Part shown: piece by piece, positions 12,613 through 17,578 of the stretch
Layout: every line of letters begins with the position of its first letter
Numbering within the stretch: position 1 is the first letter of the stretch
Source: Flavimaribacter sp039888615
Lineage (GTDB): Bacteria > Pseudomonadota > Alphaproteobacteria > Rhizobiales > Rhizobiaceae
Strand: one strand, 5' to 3'
DNA: 17,578 bases
Assembly: GCA_039888615.1 (NCBI GenBank)
Contig: JBDQQS010000034.1
The notes under the pieces: generated by a model
Seen by the model: only the letters and a program-made list of their open reading frames with translations
What the model was told of the DNA's origin: nothing
The model's database searches: none
Translations under genes and position numbers: made by a program

Positions 12613-13746
12613 TTAGGGCGCGGGCAGATGAATTGCCCTTACTTCCTCATCGCTTGGTGGCGAGGGGTCGGGCCGACCTTTGAACCCCTTGGCTCTTTCC
12701 CGTAGGAGCATGGCGACCATTTCGTAATGCTGGCGCGTTCTTTCTGTAAGGCCCGGTTTCTTGGCGAGCTGATCCATTTTTTCCGCCATGGCTTCCGCTC
12801 TGGCGTCCGACACGCCATTGGCCGTTTCCATCGCCTGGCGCATCATTTCGGCATAATCATCTGGCGGCTCACGATCACCGCTGGTGCTATCAGTCCCACC
12901 CCAGGCTTTGGCGTTTTCATCGAAACCGAATTCGTCATCGGCGGCTGACCCTTGCCCCTTGCCACCTCCGGCCGCGTGTTGCCGATCAAGCGGCATTCCG
13001 AAGAGGCGAAAAGGTTGCCGGCCATGCTTTGCGGGATCAGTGCCGCAATCAGGGCAGATGTTTTGTTTCCTATCCTGGGAGGAACAAAAATAGCTGTTGC
13101 AGTTACAGAGCAGCATGACGCCATTCAGACACGAACAACAAATATGGCCAAATCCGGCGGCAGTCGTGGGTGTTTTCTGATTTAGCCACCTACTGCCATC
13201 CGTCACGCCGGCAATCGAAATGTCTTTCGATTGCGCCCTGACTTCTTTTGCAATCTCGGCAGAGATGCTTTCCGACTCTTCAAGATGCAGCCCGGTTGGC
13301 GTGGCCGTCAGTCCTACAAACGTATAATCGCCAAGGTTCCGGGAACAGCTCACTACAAGGCCGATCTTTCGGCCGGTCGGCACATTGGCTGAGCCGTGCG
13401 GGCTGTTGATGTCATGAAAGTTCCGGTTGAAGGTGCGGGCCTTCTTGTGATCCTCCCAGAGTCCCAAAAGTCCCATGATCGCGGGAATGTAGGCCAGGGC
13501 CAGCAGAAAGCCGGGGACAATTCTTTCTGGGGACGATCCACCTGTAAGCACGATGAGGGCGCCAAAAGCGACGGAGCCCCCGAATGAAATAAGAAGCACC
13601 CTACGGGCAACATCCACATCTTCAGGCGGCGGCGGATTATAGTGCCTATCGTTTGCTCGCAGGGTGGCGAATGCCTTGCGGAGGACGAAGAAGGAATAAA
13701 TGGCAGCGGGTATGGCGAGAACGCCGACTAATTCGACCAGTTTCAT
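12613..13746 (-). CDS. Membrane protein with cysteine cluster, coupling-protein partner
   Basis: A 377-residue protein with three predicted membrane helices in the first 100 residues (about 4-23, 49-68, 77-97). A cytoplasmic-looking domain follows, with a dense cysteine cluster at 203, 204, 206, 214, 216, 221, 231 and 234; the final CPDCG is typical of a zinc ribbon. The C-terminal 130 residues are acidic and low-complexity, then helical. Its ATG overlaps the stop of the coupling-protein gene by four bases (ATGA), so synthesis is coupled. The coupling protein itself lacks membrane helices, so this protein may be its membrane anchor. No named family recognised; the function is inferred from context. 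Confidence 0.75.
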   Translation of the reverse strand: MKLVELVGVLAIPAAIYSFFVLRKAFATLRANDRHYNPPPPEDVDVARRVLLISFGGSVAFGALIVLTGGSSPERIVPGFLLALAYIPAIMGLLGLWEDHKKARTFNRNFHDINSPHGSANVPTGRKIGLVVSCSRNLGDYTFVGLTATPTGLHLEESESISAEIAKEVRAQSKDISIAGVTDGSRWLNQKTPTTAAGFGHICCSCLNGVMLLCNCNSYFCSSQDRKQNICPDCGTDPAKHGRQPFRLFGMPLDRQHAAGGGKGQGSAADDEFGFDENAKAWGGTDSTSGDREPPDDYAEMMRQAMETANGVSDARAEAMAEKMDQLAKKPGLTERTRQHYEMVAMLLRERAKGFKGRPDPSPPSDEEVRAIHLPAP

Positions 13747-15416
13747 GCTCGCCTTCCGTAATCGGCTTCCCAGGCGGCTATGAAGTCCGGTGCATCGTAG
13801 GCCCGCGCGCCAGTCAGCTCAGGGTCTTCGAAATATGGCACCCGGCGCACGGTGAAGCCCTTGCCCGCCGCCGGGATCACGAAGGCCCGCATGGTGCCGG
13901 CTGCACTTTGGTCGTGAATGTCATTCGGGAAGCGGATGGGCCGTTCGCGCCATCCGGAATTTGCCGAGTTGCCGGCCGACATGGACAGGCTCGCGCCGCC
14001 GGCGTTCATCCCGGCCGAGGTTTCCCAAGACATCACCCGCCCGAGGCGATCGGCAATGTATTTTTCCGTTTCACCGTCATTCAGACCCCAGGCCAGGATC
14101 GCGGCCGAGTTGGCCATAAAGGTTTCCCAGTTTGCGCCGTACAGCTCTTTGATCTGGCCGATATTTTGGATTACCGGCACGAGCTTGATGCCATAGCCGC
14201 GCATTTCCGCCACGGCCTTTTCGAGGATTCGAAAGCGGCCGAGCGCAGCGAACTCATCAAGCATGAAAAGGGTTTTCGGTCCCTTCTGGTTCGTGCCCAA
14301 GGCCATCTTGGCGGCCGTCGCCATGCGGATGACGACACGCAGCCAGCTTTTGTAATCGTCAATCTCATCGCTTTGCAGGACGAAGTAGACAGACCCGCCT
14401 TGCTGGACGATATCCCAAAGCGAGAAGCCGGAATCCCGCAAATGGTCCTGCATTTCCGGTTCCGCCATCCACCGCACCGCCCTGGACAACGTTGACCGGT
14501 AGCCGCTCCATTCGTCGCGACCGACATCCTCGACGATCGCCAGAGCTTCCCGCCCGAGCCCGGCCTTTGACTTTACCCGCCTCAGATAATCAACCAGGTG
14601 GTCATAGGCCTGCTTGCGGTCCCGGTCGTCGTCACTTTCATGCTTGAAGCGGGTTTTCACCTCGCCCAGCAGAACGCGCCGCACCTTCGGTAGCGTTTGG
14701 GCAGCCGCTTCATTTTCCGTCAGCTTCATGACTTCGATGACGCCGGCAATCAGGGTTTCGGCGCTTTCGGAAAAGTGCTTCCCCTCGCCTGGCTCATGCA
14801 CGACCAGGCTGCTAGCGATAGCCCGGATTTGCCGGACGCCGCCGCCGCGGCTCATGTCGATATCGCGCATCGGATTGTAGTTGACCCGGTAGCAGCGCGC
14901 TGGCCCCTTCACTAGGCCAAAAGGATCGAGGATGGCGACCTGTTGTCCGAGAAAGGGTGGGCGAACGCTTGTTCCTGTTCCGATCGCCTTTTCTCTAGTT
15001 CCGCGACGCATGGCGGTAATCATCGCCGCTTCGCCCTTGGGATCGACACAGACGAGCGGCCCCTGCCACCGCAGGCAGTTTTGAATGTAGAAACTGGTCC
15101 CCTTCCCCGCGCCCGAGCCGGCAACGACGAACACACCGCGATCATCATGAATCCCGGCCTCCAAATTGACGCCGTGATCGTCGTGAATGCGGCCAAGGTA
15201 GAAAGCGCCTTTGGCGTGGCGGTATTGTTCCAACTCGCCGGCATCGGCCAGACCTACCATCGGGTCAGGAGGCCGCGCCGCTTCGATCGCCTCTTCCTGA
15301 ATCCTTTTGCGCTGCGCAATCCCATTGGCCAGCATCGCCCCTTGGCCTGCTGCCTTTGCCCCCGCCGCCAGGTGTCTGAAATAGCGGCCTGTATATGTCC
15401 CTTTGCCCTTTGCCAT
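13743..15416 (-). CDS. traG: TraG/VirD4-type type IV coupling protein
   Basis: A 557-residue P-loop ATPase that links the relaxase-DNA complex to a type IV secretion channel. Walker A is GSGAGKGTSF (residues 100-109), the strand motif VDPKGEA lies at 124-130, Walker B LFMLDEFAALG at 383-393 and QNIGQIKELYG at 417-427, all in family order. VirD4/TraG proteins normally start with two membrane helices; here the first 90 residues are basic and polar with no hydrophobic segment, and the overlapping downstream gene encodes three. The ribosome-binding site AGGA is seven to eight bases before the ATG. With mobC and the relaxase it completes a mobilization set without a mating channel. Confidence 0.92.
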   Translation of the reverse strand: MAKGKGTYTGRYFRHLAAGAKAAGQGAMLANGIAQRKRIQEEAIEAARPPDPMVGLADAGELEQYRHAKGAFYLGRIHDDHGVNLEAGIHDDRGVFVVAGSGAGKGTSFYIQNCLRWQGPLVCVDPKGEAAMITAMRRGTREKAIGTGTSVRPPFLGQQVAILDPFGLVKGPARCYRVNYNPMRDIDMSRGGGVRQIRAIASSLVVHEPGEGKHFSESAETLIAGVIEVMKLTENEAAAQTLPKVRRVLLGEVKTRFKHESDDDRDRKQAYDHLVDYLRRVKSKAGLGREALAIVEDVGRDEWSGYRSTLSRAVRWMAEPEMQDHLRDSGFSLWDIVQQGGSVYFVLQSDEIDDYKSWLRVVIRMATAAKMALGTNQKGPKTLFMLDEFAALGRFRILEKAVAEMRGYGIKLVPVIQNIGQIKELYGANWETFMANSAAILAWGLNDGETEKYIADRLGRVMSWETSAGMNAGGASLSMSAGNSANSGWRERPIRFPNDIHDQSAAGTMRAFVIPAAGKGFTVRRVPYFEDPELTGARAYDAPDFIAAWEADYGRRA

Positions 15417-15428
15417 TGCTCATCCTAG

Positions 15429-15863
15429 CAACCCTTCCGGGAGCGGGAAATCCCGACTGCGACGATTCATTTCCCTGGTGAGACGGGAAGGCCTGACATT
15501 TCCCCGGAGCCGACACCGCCAGGAGATCGCCGGCGCGCAGCGGAAGTCATACCCCTGAAACGGGGTTGACGGAGCGAGCACCGCGATACCCTTGCGTTGA
15601 TCGGTTCGGTTGCAAACGCGCTTGCGCGGCGACCTCTGTTTTCCCCCTGCCCTGCCCGCTTCTCTCCTCGTCAGAGCAGACCATCCAGCCAGCTTCGATA
15701 GCGCTATCGGCCTCGATGCCGTGACGCCTGACGGCTCGCGTCAATGGCCTGCCCGCACCGTTCGCTCCGCTCCCGTGTTGGCCATGACCCGCAGGGCTTC
15801 GGTCCGATTTTTCCCGCGCATCGGCTGGATGGTCCAGCCCGACAAACAAAGGAGAAATCGACA
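15429..15863 (+). other. Structured leader between coupling-protein gene and small-gene operon
   Basis: About 430 bases with no supported gene. It holds CGGGA-aa-TCCCG (15444-15455), a perfect 14-base palindrome CGATAGCGCTATCG (15696-15709), and a hairpin GGCTGGA-tgg-TCCAGCC (15823-15839) shortly before the ribosome-binding site of the next gene. The word ACCATCCAGCC at 15680-15690 is the exact complement of GGCTGGATGGT at 15823-15833, so two mutually exclusive pairings are possible in an RNA leader. A weak promoter-like TTGACG lies at 15566. Confidence 0.5.
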
Positions 15864-16103
15864 ATGACGACGAATGAAACCAACGACAGGCCGCTCTACC
15901 GGGTGACGTTTTCCCGGATCATCGGCAAGGACACGGAGGGCAAGGACATGCTCGCGCGCCCGAAAGAGATCGGGGCGGTCTGGCCGCGCCGCAACGGCAA
16001 GGCAGGCGGCATCCTCGCCCTCGACATCATCCCGGTCGAACTGGCTCAGCGCCAGGGCGTGATCTTCCTCGTTCCGGCCACGCGCCAGGACGGTGATCAA
16101 TGA
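15864..16103 (+). CDS. Small conserved-looking protein of unknown function
   Basis: A 79-residue soluble protein, strand-rich, with the core LYRVTFSRIIGKDTEGKDML followed by KEIGAVWPRRNGKAGGILAL. No membrane segment or signal. The ATG at 15864 is preferred over in-frame upstream starts because an AAAGGAG ribosome-binding site lies about eight bases before it. It overlaps the next gene by four bases (ATGA) and is the first of four tightly packed genes. I do not recognise a named family. Confidence 0.8.
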   Translation: MTTNETNDRPLYRVTFSRIIGKDTEGKDMLARPKEIGAVWPRRNGKAGGILALDIIPVELAQRQGVIFLVPATRQDGDQ

Positions 16104-16429
16104 GCGTACAACTTACCATCGCCGGCTTGAATGACCTGTTCCGGCAGACATTCCTCACCGGCAAGGTCGTGATGACGGCAGGGATCGCTGCCCTGCCCGA
16201 TCACGTCCGGGAGGAGATCATCACCAAGGTCCGCGCCTTCGACGATTTTTCGGAGGACAACGATCCCTATGGCGAGCACGATTTCGGCGCGCTCGACCAG
16301 CCTGGGGCCGGCAAGGTCTTCTGGAAGATCGACTACTACGATCCGACGCTGACCAAGGGCAGCGAGGACCCGGCCGATCCGAAACAGACGCGCCGCGTCC
16401 TGACCATCCTCCTTGCGGAGGAATACTAA
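16100..16429 (+). CDS. DUF3768 protein
   Basis: A 109-residue protein matching the DUF3768 family, common on alphaproteobacterial plasmids and genomic islands and without a known function. The family marks are visible: LNDLFRQTF near the start, VRAFDDFSEDNDPYGEHDFG (about 44-63), KIDYYDPTL, then RRVLTILLAEEY at the very end. The start overlaps the previous stop as ATGA and its stop overlaps the next start as TAATG, so translation of the whole cluster appears coupled. Confidence 0.88.
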   Translation: MSVQLTIAGLNDLFRQTFLTGKVVMTAGIAALPDHVREEIITKVRAFDDFSEDNDPYGEHDFGALDQPGAGKVFWKIDYYDPTLTKGSEDPADPKQTRRVLTILLAEEY

Positions 16430-16608
16430 TGACGCGCGTGTTCGACACCGCAACGGTAGCGCCGGACTTCCGGCGCTACCGTGCCCAGTGGGAAAGCGCC
16501 CTGCTCTCTCAGACCATGTTCGACTGTGCGGACGCTACCGACGACGAGCGCCGTGACCTTTGCCGCGCCTGTCCTGGAAGGCCCGGAGGATGGTTTCCGA
16601 TCGCTTGA
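16429..16608 (+). CDS. 59-residue small protein, possibly frameshifted
   Basis: An ATG overlapping the DUF3768 stop (TAATG) opens a 59-residue frame starting MTRVFDTATVAPDFRRYR with three cysteines (33, 45, 48). Coupling to the previous gene is the main support. Near codon 45 another frame continues with a helical-looking stretch (SWKARRMVSDRLN), so the true protein may once have been longer and the present stop may result from a frameshift. A strong inverted repeat occupies codons 9-18. No family recognised. Confidence 0.5.
   Translation: MTRVFDTATVAPDFRRYRAQWESALLSQTMFDCADATDDERRDLCRACPGRPGGWFPIA
16453..16482. repeat. Perfect 14-bp-arm inverted repeat inside a small gene
   Basis: ACGGTAGCGCCGGA (16453-16466) and TCCGGCGCTACCGT (16469-16482) are exact reverse complements separated by two bases. 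In RNA this would be a very stable hairpin directly downstream of the coupled start codon at 16429; in DNA it is a near-perfect 30-base palindrome. No T run follows, so it is not an ordinary terminator. Confidence 0.8.
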
Positions 16609-16797
16609 ATGGAGTCAGCCGGACCGACGCAATTCGACCTGATCTACACCACGCCCTACGGTCTGCAATACTCGCTCGGCCGCGTATGCCAGCTGCCGGA
16701 GGGCTCCTGGGGCGGGCTCGTGGTTGCCGTCGTCAAGGACGACCTGCACGAGGCGATGGCGTCAGTCGAATGGGCTGTGTCCCGGCTGTGCTCATGA
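16609..16797 (+). CDS. 62-residue small protein of unknown function
   Basis: The ATG starts directly after the previous stop (TGAATG). The product is small and soluble, with FDLIYTTPYGLQYSLGRV, then GSWGGLVVAVVKDDL and a helical end VEWAVSRLCS. It closes a cluster of four genes that share overlapping or abutting stop and start codons. No family recognised. Nothing supports a gene in the following 500 bases up to mobC. Confidence 0.6.
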   Translation: MESAGPTQFDLIYTTPYGLQYSLGRVCQLPEGSWGGLVVAVVKDDLHEAMASVEWAVSRLCS

Positions 16798-16972
16798 CGG
16801 GCTGACGGGTCGTCTTGTTGGAACCGGGTGGTCTGTCACAAGCGCATTTTCGAGGCGGATTCGGAGCATGTGTTAAGGCATGAGACGAGGAGCAATGGGG
16901 CAGGGATTTCATTTTTCTGGTCACGGTCGGAGGATTATGCTAATCGTCGGTTGTTTAGGGATAGCAAGCTAT

Positions 16973-16991
16973 GTTTTTCCCATGGAAAAAC
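16973..16991. other. Inverted repeat upstream of mobC, candidate oriT element
   Basis: GTTTTTCC-cat-GGAAAAAC is a perfect repeat with eight-base arms, flanked by AAGC and GCTT that extend the stem with a small bulge. It lies in the roughly 500-base gene-free interval (16798-17303) ahead of mobC and the relaxase, where oriT of mobilizable plasmids usually sits. The nick site itself was not identified. Confidence 0.45.
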
Positions 16992-17037
16992 GCTTGGCAG
17001 GAGGCTCAACGCAGCCCCCCACACCCCGGCTTGAGGC

Positions 17038-17275
17038 CGCTTAGCAAGCGACCTTCGGGACCCGTCCCGAACCCTGCCAACGGATCACCGTTGGACCATG
17101 ACCAGGGCTTGGAGATTTCACCTCTCCACCTGGACCGAACCATGGACCAAGAGCCTTCGCGCCCTTGGAACCTGACCGGGAGATTTTGTTCTCCCTGGAC
17201 CCATCAAGGAGCGTTCCGGCGCTCCGCCACGACCAACGTTCCGGCGTTGGATGACGGCCAAGGGGTTGCCCTTGG
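17038..17275 (+). repeat. Chain of about nine tandem hairpins before mobC
   Basis: Successive inverted repeats: 17038-17050, 17054-17071 (TTCGGGAC/GTCCCGAA), 17077-17094 (CCAACGG/CCGTTGG), 17102-17133 (outer CCAGG/CCTGG, inner GGAGA/TCTCC), 17147-17168 (CCAAG/CTTGG), 17176-17198 (CCGGGAGA/TCTCCCTGG, one bulge), 17208-17225 (GGAGCG/CGCTCC), 17233-17250 (CCAACG/CGTTGG) and 17258-17275 (CCAAGGG/CCCTTGG). Stem sequences differ but pairing is kept. Several units are 18 bases with 7-base linkers, a 25-base period, and units 7 and 8 share the loop TTCCGG. The chain ends 28 bases before the mobC ATG. It may be part of oriT or an RNA leader. Confidence 0.85.
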
Positions 17276-17303
17276 ATGCGGTGAGAAAGGAGCGGCCGAC
17301 GAC

Positions 17304-17578
17304 ATGGCCCGGCCTCGCAAACAGGAGCACGAAAAGCGCTCAGCCAGACTCGGCCCGTTCGACGTGACGGAGGCCGAGCGGGCGTACGTGGAGGACCAAG
17401 CGAGCGCCGCCGGCGTCAGCCTGGCCGAGTACGGCCGGCAGCGCATCCTGACCGGCAAGGTCGCCCTGCCTCGCTCACCTGTTGACGCCAGCCTGCTCAC
17501 TGAGCTGAACCGGGTTGGCGTCAATCTCAATCAGATCGCCCGCGCGCTCAATCGCGGCCGTGATGAGGACCCGCACCA
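17304..17578 (+). CDS. mobC: MobC-family mobilization accessory protein, N-terminal part
   Basis: The 5' part of mobC; the frame continues at window position 124 after the duplicated overlap and ends at 190, giving 113 residues. It starts MARPRKQEHEKRSARLGPFD, followed by a helical DNA-binding segment (VTEAERAYVEDQASAAGVSL, then AEYGRQRIL), the ribbon-helix-helix-like arrangement of MobC proteins that help the relaxase recognise oriT. An AAAGGAG ribosome-binding site lies about eleven bases upstream. It is the first gene of a two-gene unit with the relaxase, downstream of the hairpin chain. Confidence 0.85.
   Translation, partial: MARPRKQEHEKRSARLGPFDVTEAERAYVEDQASAAGVSLAEYGRQRILTGKVALPRSPVDASLLTELNRVGVNLNQIARALNRGRDEDPH
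17456..17578. repeat. Second copy of the terminal overlap
   Basis: Identical to bases 1-123; see the entry at the window start. It should be counted once in the circular map. Confidence 0.93.

Noticed and set aside
13653..14495. 280-codon open frame on the plus strand opposite the coupling protein
   Set aside because: It overlaps a gene with intact Walker motifs; its predicted protein is rich in His, Gly and Arg, as typical of antisense frames in GC-rich DNA.
16560..16805. 81-codon frame overlapping the 59- and 62-residue genes
   Set aside because: No ribosome-binding site or coupling to neighbours; only its first part (SWKARRM) is of interest, as a possible continuation of the 59-residue gene through a frameshift.
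17038..17275. CRISPR array interpretation of the hairpin chain
   Set aside because: There are no identical direct repeats with unique spacers; the units are inverted repeats with differing stems and there are no cas genes.

Overview
The window is a complete small circular replicon read slightly past its starting point. Bases 17456-17578 repeat bases 1-123 exactly, so the circle is about 17,455 bp and the mobC gene runs across the join. An alphaproteobacterial host is suggested by a GcrA-like minigene (GcrA is an alphaproteobacterial cell-cycle regulator), a DUF3768 gene, the style of the MOBP relaxase, TraG-type coupling protein and RepA, and the high GC of the backbone. This is inference from recognised protein families; no species can be named.

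Layout. (1) 17304-190 and 180-1637: mobC and a MOBP relaxase, preceded by a chain of about nine small hairpins (17038-17275), the probable oriT/leader zone. (2) 2161 back to 3190, minus strand: a partition operon (ParA, a small ribbon-helix-helix-like partner, and a third gene of unknown role). (3) 3260-4840: a helically phased GTAC palindrome array, a RepA-type initiator, four 18-bp iterons and an AT-rich tract, together the replication origin. (4) 5092-5492, minus: a GcrA-like DNA-binding minigene and an overlapping partner. (5) 6018-9866: a promoter/operator driving a HigB-HigA toxin-antitoxin pair and a large single-chain type IIG-like restriction-methylation protein, start-stop coupled to higA. 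This is the main cargo and the best candidate for an unusual system. (6) 9921-11792: a patchwork of recombination debris and small membrane/secreted proteins: the C-terminal remnant of one serine recombinase, a decayed second copy of the GcrA-like gene, and an intact serine recombinase. (7) 11705-12352: two identical palindromic operators in front of a gene of unknown function. (8) 12613-15416, minus: a TraG/VirD4-type coupling protein without visible membrane helices, overlapping a gene for a membrane protein with a cysteine cluster. (9) 15429-16797: a structured leader and four tightly packed small genes including DUF3768.

How it works together. RepA, the iterons and ParA with its partner maintain the plasmid. 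MobC, the relaxase and the coupling protein make it mobilizable, but there are no VirB/Trb mating-channel genes, so a helper type IV secretion system must be supplied. HigBA plus the restriction enzyme would give post-segregational stability and phage or plasmid exclusion. Two of the four iterons contain GANTC, the CcrM methylation site read by GcrA, and the plasmid carries a GcrA-like minigene. This raises the possibility that its replication or expression is tied to the host cell cycle.
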